Below, one piece after another: positions 22,853 through 33,748 of a stretch of DNA of 64,000 nucleotides; position 1 is the stretch's first letter, and the number at the start of each line of letters is the position of its first letter. The translations under genes were made by a program, and so were the position numbers. Under the pieces are notes generated by a model. It saw nothing but the letters and a program-made list of their open reading frames with translations. It made no database searches and was not told the DNA's origin. The DNA is from Chaetoderma sp. LZ-2023a. Lineage: Eukaryota; Mollusca; Caudofoveata; Chaetodermatida; Chaetodermatidae. The DNA is taken from NCBI GenBank assembly GCA_034401795.1, contig CM067369.1:182257445-182321444 (forward strand). Direction: 5' to 3'.

Positions 22853-25800
22853 TGTCTTTCGGGTGGACCGGTCAGATACCGGCCATACCAGCTGAGCTGG
22901 TTACGCGCTGCCCGTCCTGGATTCGTTTCCTGAACACGCCCCTCTGGGTAGAGCCATAAGTGTATATAGGCCTATAGGAGAGATAGCGTGTCGAGAAATG
23001 ACTAAGTTCGTTAAAGCGCATGATGCGCATGCGCGCGCCGAGATGCTGTTTGTATGGAGTGTGTAGTTACGACCTAGAAAGGATGGCGCTTTTAGTGTAC
23101 CGAGATGGTACGCTGTAATCCTTATTGAATGCCTGTTCCCATCAAATCTGGCATTAATCAAGATCAGAATTCAACGGGCTTTTTAAACCTGTAAACCATT
23201 TCAGAATCGGTTGAGAAATGGCTGTGTTATCTTGGGAAAACTCTTCATGATTATCTTCAAAATATTGCCGTGACGTCATAACCATGTGGACGTAATACTT
23301 CTAGAATTTTCGACTGCGCTATTATTAGCAACGCGCTGATTGGCTGTTGCTCGAACGATGATTGGATGAAGCCTGCTCCTGTGACATCACGAGGAGTATA
23401 AAAGGAGACGCGATCCAGTGATCGAGAGCATCCTCGGTCAGGGGCCGAACAGGTTGGATCTGTGCCAGCTACTAACAAGCGCGACAGAAAATATGCGTCT
23501 TCCTTCGCTATGTGTCGGGGTTTTATCCCGTAGCGTGCAGTTCTCCAACCCACCGCACTAAAACAATTTTGTAACTCCCCATTTACGGGAGTAATTTGGA
23601 ACTTCTGATAATTGTTCACGAATATTAACATCTACATTCGGAACACAAATTTGCGGTGAGGCCTTTACGGCCTGAATATGTGAGTCTACAGATGTAGAGG
23701 CAGGATGTTCTTTGATGGATGACTCGCCGGATCTGCCGGCCATGCCTAAAAGTGGTATTTCAATCGCTGCCGCACGAATATCGTGTAGGTTCTTTCGACT
23801 TTCGACCACAGCAAGTAAACTCTGCCCGGTGTGTCTTCAGAGCTGGCTGACGTACCCAGCACCATGAAGCTTTGTTTTGTATCTTCATATGCCTCTAACA
23901 ACCCCGACTTGTGACCGGGTTGTTTACACCTTCCATCCATGCCATCGGTGTACAGGAACTTTCTTCACCACGTAGTACTATCGTATCTATTGCTGACTGC
24001 TCGTTAGACATTCTATTAGGCCTACGGCACTGAGTGATGTACTCCCACCATGAGTGTTCTTGCGGGAGTCTTGTTTGCGGAAAACAACTTGCGAGAACCA
24101 ACCTGCGGGAACTTTCTAGCTTCCGGAGAGCGCTTCATCTCACGTCGACTTCGGATTGACGTATCAATTTCGGTAACACGGTAGCCTAACTTAGGAATGA
24201 CTACCACGTATTCAAGTAACTATACTTCACAGTTTAATTATTTCTCTATATAGGTTTTGTTAATTTTATTATACGTAAGAATGGTCCCGATGACTAAAAG
24301 GAACAGTAACGGTCTTAGGACCTCTAGTTATAATTTCTGTATTTGTTGATAATTATTCTCATTTTCCTCAATGTGTTGCTAACTGCACTATAGTAGGTTC
24401 GTTAACCTGTACTGTTATATATATCTTGATCATTTGACACTGTATTGATTGTTCTGGTTAGATTATGTATATATATGGCCAGTGGCCATCCGTTCATATG
24501 TTTTGTTTATTCATAGAAAATATAGGACTGCAGTGCACGTAGGAAACACTATACAGCAACACTTATATATGCAGCACTTTCTCCCGCCACCTACAATTTT
24601 TCACTGAGATCGCTGTTTGTGCTATAACTCTGTTTAGCCTGGCATGCTACCGACTAAACCTTTTCTATTCAGCTCAATAGGATAGGTTCAAAATGATTAG
24701 AAACACTTTCTTCATTACATACTGTGTAATATACTCTTCTCTTCCGGTACTGTGATAATCCAGCCCCGCACTCCGGTAAGACTCATAAGTAATATTTTGT
24801 CTCTCTTCGTGTTCCACTCAGCCTTATGGCTTCTTAAATGTTTGGATGTCCCCATCCGCATCATGGGCTGATCCGACTCTGGGAAACTGTTGGTGTTTCC
24901 GAGCGGTGATGGCCAGGGTACGGTATCAGACACATTCCCATGTATCTTTGGATACTTAGTAGTTAGCACTTTAAGCCAATGTAGGAAAGCACTGCGAACA
25001 CATGTATTAATTATTATTTTATTTACCGACAATCCTCCCGCATTGCAGTGCAAAACTGACAACTTGTATATAAACCTAATGATAGGTCAAATGGTTAGTT
25101 CCATAGGACCCGGTGACGGGCAAGATACGTGTTCCCACCGAATTCTGTTAAAATGTCTGGGCATGATATTTAGATCTGCCACACCCTTGCTGGAAGGATA
25201 TTTACGGTGGGTATTCGTCTCTCTTACCACCATAACGATAGGAGAAATGGCCTAATAATGTTTTCGTGAAATGTAACCCATGTCTTGTAATGTTTTATGT
25301 GTTTACGGGGCGGAATGGCCGGATTCTTATCCAGTTCGGAGATCTTGCTACATAACGTGTATGAGCGCTGTCTCTAGTATTGATGTCTTGGGGCATCTGT
25401 TCTCCGTGACAGCCGTGTCTAATAATTAAGTAGATATGAGCCAGTTGTGGCCTAAAATAATTCTTGTTCTGAAAACAACTAAAAGCAATTAAGCCAACCA
25501 GAAATCCCGCAGAAATAATTTACGTCTTCACATAAAACAGTACGCACCCCTATAGTCATAATCTCACTAGGTATGGTCTTTTCTTTCTAAAGCATTTTGA
25601 TTGAAATATTAGAGTAGGCCCATTTTTGCCTACTGTTCTTCTCCTGCTTTAAGCAGTGACGACACCTTCCCGCGATGGAGGCCCACGCGAGGCACTTGCC
25701 TCTCGCAAGGATTCAGCGACGACGGTCCACGCCAGGCTAATACTCCTCACCTAAAACTTGCACTAGGAGTAGTGCCAGCGTGAGGCACATCACTTTTCGT

Positions 25801-26855
25801 CCGAGATAACCATCTTCCTTTCAGCTTAGAGGTATAATAACTTATATTAAGTTAAATAGTTATGTCTCTTGTACGGGAGCCTCCCTTACGGGGATACCTC
25901 TGCGGACCTACGAGTCTGTGTGGTACCTCCGGGAGCTCCGTGTTTAAAAGTTCATCTACCTGTCTCTATGTCTCGTATTTTCGTATGCGCTTACTGTAGT
26001 GTTATCTAGCATATTTATAATTGTTTATGTAAACTCATTGTATAGACTTATATTTTCAGGTCACCAAATCAAATCTTGTACGTCCATAGATCTCACTAGG
26101 TATGGTCTTTTCTTTCCAGCATTTTGGTTAAATATTAGAGTGGGCCCCTTTTTACTACTACTCTTCTCCCACTTTAAGCAGTGGCGACATTTTCTCGTAA
26201 CGAAGGCCCGAGCGAGGCACTTGCCTCTCGCAAGGATTCAGCGAGGACAGTCCACGCGAGGATAATACTCCTCAACCAAACTAGCACTAGGAGTAGTGCT
26301 CGCGTGAGGCACATGATTTTCCGTCACTACAAAGATAATTTTCTTTCCTTTCAGCTTAGAGGTATAATATCTTATATTAAGTTAATTAGTTAATTCTCGT
26401 GTACAGGAGCTTCCCTTGTGCGGATATCTCTGCGGACCTACGAGTCTGTGTGGTACCTCCGGGAGACCCACGTTTAAAAGTTCATCAGGCTGTCTCTATG
26501 TCTTGTATTTTCCTATGCTCATTATTTTTATCTAGCATACTTGACAGTCTGTTTAGGTAGAACTATTGTATAGACTTAGTTTAATTAGGTCACCAATCGA
26601 AATTGCTATGGACAGGCAAACTCGTGGGATGAGACAGTTGTGTTTAATGTTCGCGACGATGGTCGCATGGCCCCACCGGAACGATTGAGTTCCACCAGCC
26701 TTAGGAGCCGGTTTTTGTTTCCCGCAGGGCAGTCTCGTACACGGTCCACTCCCTCGAGACCGGATGCTAACCAGGGTCATCACTCGTCGTGCACTTGCGG
26801 TGCGGCGAGACGACATACTATACCGGAACGGCCTGACACTACCCGGCGAGCTACA
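22853..26855 (+). repeat. 3' LTR of gypsy element 1 (4003 bp, with internal duplication)
   Basis: It is colinear with the 5' LTR but about 400 bp longer because a segment of about 529 bp is present twice near its 3' end. The second copy resembles the LTR of element 2 more than that of element 1. TATAAAA is at 23397-23403 with the CRE changed to TGACATCA. The heat-shock element is shortened to three units at 23299-23311. The LTR ends CGAGCTACA and again contains the start of the Gag frame (ATG near 26608, then FNVRDDGRMAPPERLSS). Confidence 0.9.
25561..26606 (+). repeat. Tandem duplication joining two LTR subtypes
   Basis: Unit 1 (25561-26089) resembles the 5' LTR of element 1 (TTTCTAAAGCATTTTGATTG, CATCTACCTGTCTC, CACCAAATCAAATC). 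Unit 2 (26090 on) resembles the LTR of element 2 (TTCCAGCATTTTGGTTAAAT, CATCAGGCTGTCTC, TTAATTAGGTCACCAATCG). The join at 26081-26095 shares a few bases between the two types. Confidence 0.85.
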
Positions 26856-26935
26856 ATTACATATTGTGAGGGCAGCCTACGTATGACGTAATTGCGTGTG
26901 ACGTAATATATTTGAGTATCATATCTGATCCTTCA
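26856..26935 (+). repeat. Dispersed repeat R, copy 1 right part
   Basis: Sequence directly after the 3' LTR (ATTACATATTG... then TATGACGTAATTG and a TTGAGTATCA..TCTGATCC stretch) matches 35300-35395, the end of repeat R copy 3. Together with 11938-12202 this shows the element sits within one copy of R. Confidence 0.65.
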
Positions 26936-27418
26936 ATTCTCCCGTTACACGTATTCTAAAGTAGAGTGCCTGGAAAGGTGTCATTACCTATACGTATGAT
27001 TGATAGACAACATTTTCTGTCGCTTATGGCATTATTGTCAAACCTGTCTATAACAGACACCTGCTTTTGCTGACACATGGAGGAGGTTCTGTGAGACAGG
27101 TGTTCCGGTAATCGTAATAAACGACCACCTGTCTTCTGTTACCACCTTTGATGGTGACTAGTCTATCCGTAATAGACATATATGTAGTATGGTAATTTTT
27201 ATAACACAAAATCACGAGGAAAGACGAGGCATTTAACAAAAAATATTAATAGTACCCTCTGAAACATTAGTGGTCAAAGTTAGTCTAATGACGTCAACAG
27301 TTCATATAAAGACTGAATAGACGAGATAATTTCGTATACAAAGGCAATAGTTAGGCAGCAACTCGCATAAATGTTCTCATAAATTAAGACAAAGCAGGAA
27401 TCATGAATATATTTGGGG

Positions 27419-27420
<2 letters not shown>
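26936..27420. other. Intergenic, nothing recognised
   Basis: Non-coding. Words of the type ACCTGTCTATAACAGACA recur in both orientations near 27045 and 27170, suggesting a small decayed repeat. Confidence 0.4.
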
Positions 27421-27464
<44 letters not shown>

Positions 27465-29520
27465 TTCTATAGCGCTGATTCCGGACTAAACCGCTCAAGG
27501 GCGCTTTACAAAATTTAAAAATATGCTCTTGTGAAAAGGTGAGTTTTTAACATAGATTTAAATGGCTCAACTTTGTTACAATTTTGAATGTCAGATGGTA
27601 GATTGTTCCAAAATTTTGGTCCTGCTCTCGAGAAGGCGCGTTCACCGATGGTTAAATTCGAACGTGGTACGACACATAGTAATTGTGAATTTTATCGAAG
27701 GGACCTTGCTGATGTTCTTCGTACGATCAGTGAATTTAGGTAAGTTGGTGCAAGATCATGAAGGCATTTGAACACTAAGAGTCCGACCTTATAGCTGATC
27801 AGTTCTCTAACTGGCAGCCAGTGTAGTTCGTGGAGAACAGGCGTGATGTGTTCATGCATTCTCGTGCGGGTGATCAACCGAGCTGCTGTGCTCTGGGCTC
27901 TCTGCAGACGGTCCAACTGGGCTGATGTTATGCCAGTCAGTAATGCATTGCCATAGTCCAACCGGGATGTTATGGTGGCATGAACAAGTGTTTTAACTGC
28001 GTCGGTGTCAAGCAGATTTCGAATTTTGCTGATGTTTCTCATATTGACGAAGATGGAATGAGAGACAGATGTCACATGTGCTTCCATTGAAAGAATGTTA
28101 TCAAAAGTTACGCCTATGTTGCGGGCACTGTCGCTAGAACCAATTTCGGCCTCTCCAACGTGGAGACTTTTTATGTCCACATTCTGTCGGATGTGGCGAG
28201 ATGTTATCAAGAGAGTCTCTGTTTTCTTGTCGTTCAGCTGCAACATGTTGTTCAACATCCAATGTTTGATGTCAAGAACACAGTTTTCGACACACTCACG
28301 GGCGTTTAACTGATGGTTTACATGGAACTCGAGGTACAATTGCGTGTCGGCCGCATAAAAGTGGTAGCTTATGCCATGAGATCGTATTAGGTTGCCTAGT
28401 GGTGCCGTGTATATTGTGAACAAGATGGGACCAAGCACAGATCCTTGTGGTACGCCAGAGCGTAATTGATTTGAAACTGACTTTAGGTTGTCCACAATAA
28501 CAGTTTGGTAACGATTTGTAAGGTACGAATTGAACCAGGCAAGCGCTGTGTGCGATATACCGAGTTCTGTTAAACGTGATATCAGAATGCTATGATCGAT
28601 TGTGTCGAAAGCTGCAGATAAATCTAAAAGAACCAATAGAACACACTTCCGGTCATCCATCGAGCAGAGAATGTCATTTTGTACACGGAGTAGAGCAGTT
28701 TCTGTGCTGTGGAGCTTCCGGTATGCGCTTTGAAAGGGTTCTAGTAGGCTGTTGCATTCTAGATGGTCATTTAGTTGCTTGGCAACGACCTTTTCTAGCA
28801 CCTTGGACAGATATGGTAAGTTCGACACGGGCCTGTAGTTCCCTAGTGTATTTTGGTCGAGTGTAGGCTTCTTTATTAATGGAATCACATTGGCAGTTTT
28901 GAAAGAATCAGGTACGACACCACCTTCTAAGGACAAGTTTAACACCTTTGTTATTGCAGGTAGCAATTCGTCAACACATTCTTTAAGTATGTGTGTAGGC
29001 ATTGGGTCCAGTGAGCACGATGCTTTTGATGAATTGCGGATTATTGTCAATACTTCATCGGGAGATACTGATTTGAATGACGTCATAGCGCAGTTTGACC
29101 CAGACAAACTACAAGAGTTAGATGGTGAATAGTCTGGATGTTGCACAATGTTGCTACGAATTAGGTCTATTTTCTCAGCAAAGAAATTTGCAAAACGATT
29201 TGCTAGTTCGACTGGATCTTTGTGCTCTGGCAGATTGTTCCTACATTTATCTTTATGGAGCAGTGTTCTGAAAATAGAGAATAGTTTCCCTTGGTTATCT
29301 GCGTTTTCGGATACTAATGTGGAATAATAAGTTTGTTTTGCTGCCGTGATCATATCATTCACGATACGACATTGTTGCGAATATATTTGCAAATGAACCT
29401 GCAGCTTCGATTTACGTGCTATGCGCTCATATTTGCGACACAGTTGCTTTGCGACTTTAATTTCACAGTTAAACCACGGAGAACATATCATTTAGCTTAT
29501 GTTCAATCAATTTAAATAGT
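27421..29520 (-). mobile_element. 5'-truncated LINE (CR1/L2-type) with (CATA)n tail
   Basis: On the minus strand the element runs from about 29520 to a tail of ATGT/ACAT repeats at 27421-27461. Just before the tail is the 3' end signature AGCGCTATAGAAATTTACAT. The endonuclease domain is absent, as is usual for 5'-truncated LINEs. The family differs from the two (TTA)n-tailed LINEs in the window. No target-site duplication was recognised. Confidence 0.88.
27515..29491 (-). pseudogene. LINE reverse transcriptase, one internal stop and a YAAD active site
   Basis: A frame of 599 codons is open from 29491 to a TAA at 27692-27694 and then continues in the same frame (GERAFSRAGPKFWNNLP...) to a natural end at 27515. 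It contains the usual RT blocks: SCSLDPMPTHILKECVDEL, NYRPVSNLPYLSKVLEK, LLDLSAAFDTIDH, SGVPQGSVLGPILF, then FYAADTQLY where active LINEs have FYADDTQLY, and the C-terminal HWLPVRELISYK block. The Ala replaces one of the two catalytic Asp residues (near 28350), so this copy should lack polymerase activity even without the stop. The well-preserved frame suggests a fairly young insertion. Confidence 0.9.
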
Positions 29521-29814
29521 TAGTAGCCGGCATTTTTAGATTGCTTTCCCAGGGCCATATAATCTGAGCCTATTATCTGGACTGCCTGGATATTCTCTAC
29601 ACAGGGCATCTCACGTGAGCTTGGTCATTCACCAGTGAGACTTTTCGCAGAAAATTTGTGCTATATAGTCAATTTAGACACCGCAAAATGGACACGCTTT
29701 AAGACAGGTAATCAGTTAGTCCATCGCAAATATTAAACTGACCTGGTATTGGTCGGTACTTGCTCAGTAACTTGCGTGAACAGAAAAGCGGATGGTGTTC
29801 TCCCAGGAATTATT

Positions 29815-30771
29815 TTACTCGATTAGTTTTTTCTTAAGCTGCCGTTGACAGATTAATTGTATGATGTCATCACGGACTGCCTTCAGTGCAAAGCAATACA
29901 CAAGTGGATTAAGAACACTGTTGTAAAACAAAAAAAAGAACAGAGTTAGAAAAAGATTATCAGATACGTTTTCGTAATTTTCAAACTTTCCTTGCATTAT
30001 TGTCATATGAATATATGCCGGGAACCAGGCTAAAAAGAATAGCACAATTACGATTGTAACGACTCTAGCATCTGTATTCTTACGTTCCTGTTGCACGTGG
30101 AGTGACTTCCCTTTGTACGCCACTACAACATGTTTCCACACGTGTAAAATTAGGATTGAGCCACAAGGAATAATGGTGGCCACGATTAGGAAACACAAAT
30201 TCTTCACATTGTTGTTGCCAATAAAGGCACACAAAGCCACTGTCTCGCCCTGGTATAATCCCGTCACCGGGGACCAGTATATGGCATGCGGGATTAATAG
30301 AATAAGAATAACTGCCCAGATGACGAGGCAGAAGTTGCGAACGAATTCAGGAGTGATGCGAGCGCGTGCACTAAGTGGTGATGCCGCTTGGTAGAAACGA
30401 ACAGCCGCAAAGAACACCAAATGGTAGTCACTGGTGTAAATACCAATATTAGCAAAGTATATCACGAGTTCACAGGTGTATGGCGCTTCCGGGAACGACA
30501 TTGTAGGAAATAGAAATATTGAGAATAGAAGAGGAGCGGTACAGGAAAGTATATCCGTGAAAGCCAAGCTGGTTAGCATCATAAATGTTGCCGATCTGTA
30601 TTTTCGCGTCTTCAGAAAATAATATATCAATATCGCGTTGAACACACAACCCGCGCAGCCCAAGATGATCGGGAATTCTCGGAAGAAAAATTCCGGTATT
30701 TCTTTATACCATCTAATATGAAGAATGTCCGTGATATTTGTTTTATTGACGGCGAATGCAGGAGATGCCAT
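29815..30771 (-). CDS. Rhodopsin-type (class A) G-protein-coupled receptor, single exon
   Basis: 318 residues with seven hydrophobic segments and class A landmarks: Asn in TM1 (GCVFNAILIYY), Asp in TM2 (LAFTDILS), Cys at the top of TM3 (PYTCELV) and Cys in the second extracellular loop (VALCAF) for the usual disulfide, AWFPAY in TM6 and NSVLNPLVYCF in TM7. N-glycosylation sites NKT and NIT lie in the N-terminus. The TM3 DRY motif is AVRFY, so the acidic residue is missing. A basic C-terminal tail (RQLKKKL) follows. TATATATA lies at 30868-30875, about 97 bases upstream of the ATG. The gene is complete, lacks introns and is the only host-like gene here. The ligand is unknown; the overall look is that of an orphan invertebrate peptide- or amine-type receptor. 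A multi-exon gene with missed exons cannot be excluded. Confidence 0.88.
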   Translation of the reverse strand: MASPAFAVNKTNITDILHIRWYKEIPEFFFREFPIILGCAGCVFNAILIYYFLKTRKYRSATFMMLTSLAFTDILSCTAPLLFSIFLFPTMSFPEAPYTCELVIYFANIGIYTSDYHLVFFAAVRFYQAASPLSARARITPEFVRNFCLVIWAVILILLIPHAIYWSPVTGLYQGETVALCAFIGNNNVKNLCFLIVATIIPCGSILILHVWKHVVVAYKGKSLHVQQERKNTDARVVTIVIVLFFLAWFPAYIHMTIMQGKFENYENVSDNLFLTLFFFLFYNSVLNPLVYCFALKAVRDDIIQLICQRQLKKKLIE

Positions 30772-30989
30772 ACTTAATTTTTACTACCGATTTGTTCAGC
30801 TTAGATCGCTCTCACTGAGCAGTACGGTGTAGCTATTAGATTTTAGCCATTACCTTATTAAGAACCCTATATATAATACAGAGCTGGCAAGGAGTTCTTT
30901 GACTAAAAGTACAACCCATTCGCCTGTTTATCAATTAACCCTTTGAAACATTAATTCTCAGTCTACCACTTTCAAGGTACCGGCACAGG

Positions 30990-31085
30990 TAAACTGTTGA
31001 ATATTTTCTAAACTAATTTGACAGGAAGCTGTTGCTGTCATGTGTAGCAACCGCTCACAACCAAATTAGCTTCAAATTATTTAAT
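30990..31085. repeat. Palindromic core of repeat R, isolated copy
   Basis: TGTTGAATATTTTCTAAAC, TAATTTG and GTTGCT on the left pair with AGCAAC, CAAATTA and AAATTATTTAA on the right. The same inverted structure forms the 3' half of repeat R at 32190-32290 and 35120-35215. Confidence 0.65.
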
Positions 31086-31208
31086 AGAATAGTTCTCGCA
31101 TTGTAGAGCATGTATGTGTGGTCTACGAGGACAAATGGTTAATTATCATCGCCTATTCCATTTCTATTGATTAACATGCACTATTGCATTTAGCATTGAT
31201 ATCATTTA

Positions 31209-31212
<4 letters not shown>

Positions 31213-31248
<36 letters not shown>

Positions 31249-31313
31249 CTCTCTGCATGCACGCACACGCGATGTACTTCCAAATACAACACGTACGGTA
31301 TCAACCCATATCG

Positions 31314-31365
<52 letters not shown>

Positions 31366-31366
31366 T
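31213..31366. repeat. Two (CT)n microsatellites
   Basis: CT runs at about 31213-31245 and 31315-31366 flank a short unique sequence. The Ser/Leu and Arg/Glu frames across them are artefacts. Confidence 0.95.
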
Positions 31367-32059
31367 CGTGATGCGCATTGCGCTTAATGAAACACAAAGG
31401 CAGCCGGCCATAACAAAGGTCTATGTTGCTAAATATACTGCGTTCTGCAAATACATTGAAGCGGCATTGTCTTGTAAATAATTGTCAGGATGTCCAAAAA
31501 GAGAAACTTTGATCTCTTGGTCGATTTAGTAGACAAAGACTCACATATATGGTTTCAATATATAGACTACATATATGGACTCCAGGACCTGAGTGAGTGT
31601 GTCCGTTTGTTCATCCTTGCGTATGTGCTTCTGCTGCGCATGTGCGCGTGCGTTCGCGTACGTATTTGTGTTTGTGAACAGGTTACAGATTCGCGCGCAT
31701 GCGTGTGTGTATGCGCGATGAGATTAGAGCGAGATTAGACGTCACAAAAACCAACTACGTAAGACACTTCTTTTGGCTGATAAGCCGGATTTCTTTCATA
31801 ATTCGAATAAAATATATGCTTATTCTATGCTGTCAAGGTCAAGTCACAAAGGTCAATGTCACGATTTCTTAGTGCTGCACGATGGTATATTTAAACAGAA
31901 AATTCAAATCGATTCTCTCAGAATCAGGAATGCCGAGTCCATCAGCATTCAAGGGAACACATTTTGTTATCATCAAGTATTTTATTCACGGTCATGCAGC
32001 CTGAACTGATGGAAGACATTATCCGGAACATTTTAACATAGCAAGGTCACATAACTGGG
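31367..32059. other. Intergenic, nothing recognised
   Basis: Contains GT/GC-rich short repeats around 31610-31720 and no convincing frame. Confidence 0.4.
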
Positions 32060-32305
32060 ATCTATTTCTTGCTAAGCACCACCCATTTCTAGCTAAGCTC
32101 CGCCCACGATTTGCACGTGTTTAAATCGATTTATATACTTTGAACTCCGAATTCTAAGAATCCTATTGTCAACGTAAATATGCAGGTAAGCGATTGAAAT
32201 TTTGAAACCAATTTGACTGGGTACTGTTACTGCCTATGGTAGCAACAGCGCTCATTCAAGATTCTTTTCAAAATATTCAACAGAATGTTTATTAAATACT
32301 AACTC
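32060..32305 (+). repeat. Dispersed repeat R, copy 2
   Basis: Starts with CTATTTCTTGCTAAGC and CATTTCTAGCTAAGCTCCGC (the motif is doubled), then TTTATATACTTTGAA. A palindromic part follows (TTTTGAAACCAATTTGACTGG and CTGTTACTGCC with the inverse GGTAGCAACAG and TTTTCAAAATATTCAAC) and it ends ATGTTTATTAAA. The palindromic half suggests a MITE-like or fold-back element. Confidence 0.75.
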
Positions 32306-32595
32306 CATCAAAGCCAAACAATTCGTACACTTGGCCGATTTTTAAATGAATCCCACAGAATCCTAAGCGCGGAACATTATATAATTTGAGCTCAAATTCA
32401 GAAATAACACTATCACATAAGTAGTGACGTATTAATGCGTGGGCTAATTTGGCTGGTCCCTATGGGCCTCCAAGGTCCAGATGCCAAAGCATTCAGTGGA
32501 TAAAGATTTGGGGAATATATGTCATACCTCTACCTTCCCCCATCGGCTTACAATCTATTGTTTCTAGTAGTTCACATAAAACTCTGTAAATAGAG

Positions 32596-32706
32596 AATCT
32601 GGAACTCGGTCACTTTTCATATAACTATTATGGACCGAGTGCAAAATTGATCATTTTCAACGAGGTTCATAATAGTGATATGAAAAGTGACCGAGTTTGA
32701 GATTTT
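32596..32706. repeat. Hairpin with arms of about 34 bp
   Basis: The arm beginning AACTCGGTCACTTTTCATAT at 32604-32637 is repeated in inverse at 32664-32697 with about two mismatches, around a loop of about 27 bases. Similarity extends a little beyond the arms. It is probably a small MITE; no target duplication was found. Confidence 0.8.
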
Positions 32707-33395
32707 ATTTGTCATATAAACTGTAATTTTGAAATATTTGCCAATAGTTGCTGACGTGACTTTTATCTGATTTCTCGTTGTTGATTTTCGTGAAATCGAT
32801 ACCGCTGCTGTGACGCACCACTACTTGATAACAGATACTGAATGCGCAGCAAAATATAGTGACAAACACAAAATCTGGCGATGTCAGCCGTAAACTACAC
32901 TTTTCTTCTAAGACTTATCGCAGAGCCACGGCCGTTACTTCGCTGCCGACCGATAAACTGTCAAAGGATGACATTTCGCGATGACGTTTCATGAATGACA
33001 AATCGTGGTAAACAAATCGTAGTAAAACAATACCGTGTAGTAATCCCTACGTGTCACGCTCACATCAATCGATGTTTTAATTGGTCGATTTAAATGGGTT
33101 GGGCACCCAACAGCCAATGAAAATACTCCGCTGAATATGGCACGCGTGCTCATATCGAAAAATATGGAACGGGCTAGAAGGCTTGTTTATATGATAAATT
33201 AATATATGACAATCAAATCACTGAGGTTTATTTGAGCAAGAACAAACAATAAACAATTAAATTCTCGCTAGACCTGTGTTAATGTCAGGGTTAAGCGCTG
33301 ATTAGAGTAACCAGTCGTTTAAGAGTTTTTAATATTAAAAAGGTGTCATGTAATTCTGTAAGTAGGTAAGACAATTCTTAGACATGGTTTTCATT
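32707..33395. other. Intergenic, nothing recognised
   Basis: AT-rich, non-coding, with a stretch of GACATTTCG/ATGACGTTTCATG words around 32965-32995. No gene. Confidence 0.4.
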
Positions 33396-33399
33396 TTAA

Positions 33400-33744
33400 A
33401 GGTGCATATTGACACTAAATGCTTGAAAATAAAATTGTTAAAATTGAATACCTTTAGAGGCATAAATTATGTGGCTAGATGTATTGAAACGAAATAAATG
33501 TTAACATATGCTGATTTCATTCCGTATAAATTAATATGATTTTTTTAGTTGTGAAATTGAATTAGAGACAGGAGCCTCTAATTCAATTTCACAACTCAAA
33601 AAATTATATTGATTTATAGAGAATTAAATCAGCATATGTTAACATTTATTTCGTTTCTTTATATCTAGGCCCACAGTTTAAGCCTCTAAAAGTATACAAT
33701 TTAGATAATTTAATCTCCAAGCATTCTCGTGTGAATATGCACCT
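33400..33744. mobile_element. Fold-back MITE, 345 bp, flanked by TTAA
   Basis: The whole element is one imperfect palindrome. It begins AGGTGCATATTGACACTAAA and ends with the inverse, ...GTGTGAATATGCACCT. The arms (about 172 bases each) meet near 33572 with almost no loop (AATTGAATTAGAG / CTCTAATTCAATT). The inner 100 bases of each arm are nearly identical. It is flanked on both sides by TTAA (33396-33399 and 33745-33748), the target duplication used by piggyBac and Kolobok transposons. It encodes nothing and must have been moved by a transposase supplied in trans; which superfamily is inference. Confidence 0.9.
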
Positions 33745-33748
33745 TTAA

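Larger units (their letters stand above)
12203..26855 (+). mobile_element. Ty3/gypsy LTR retrotransposon, element 1 (defective)
   Basis: The element has a 5' LTR (12203-15799), a tRNA-Lys-type primer binding site, gag with a CCHC knuckle, protease and the 5' part of reverse transcriptase, a truncated integrase, a long 3' region, a polypurine tract and a 3' LTR (22853-26855). The order gag, protease, RT, integrase places it in Ty3/gypsy. RT thumb, RNase H and the first two thirds of integrase are deleted, and several stops interrupt gag and pol. The flanks are two parts of repeat R, which supports a single insertion, but the bases bordering the two LTRs (CGTGG and ATTAC) do not form a target-site duplication. 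The LTRs differ at roughly one site in ten by eye, so the insertion is old or the LTRs were altered by recombination. Confidence 0.92.

Noticed and set aside
26856-26860. Target-site duplication for gypsy element 1
   Set aside because: ATTAC after the 3' LTR does not match CGTGG before the 5' LTR; not claimed.
31184-31481. Ser-Leu-rich and Arg-Glu-rich frames
   Set aside because: Translation of (CT)n microsatellites.
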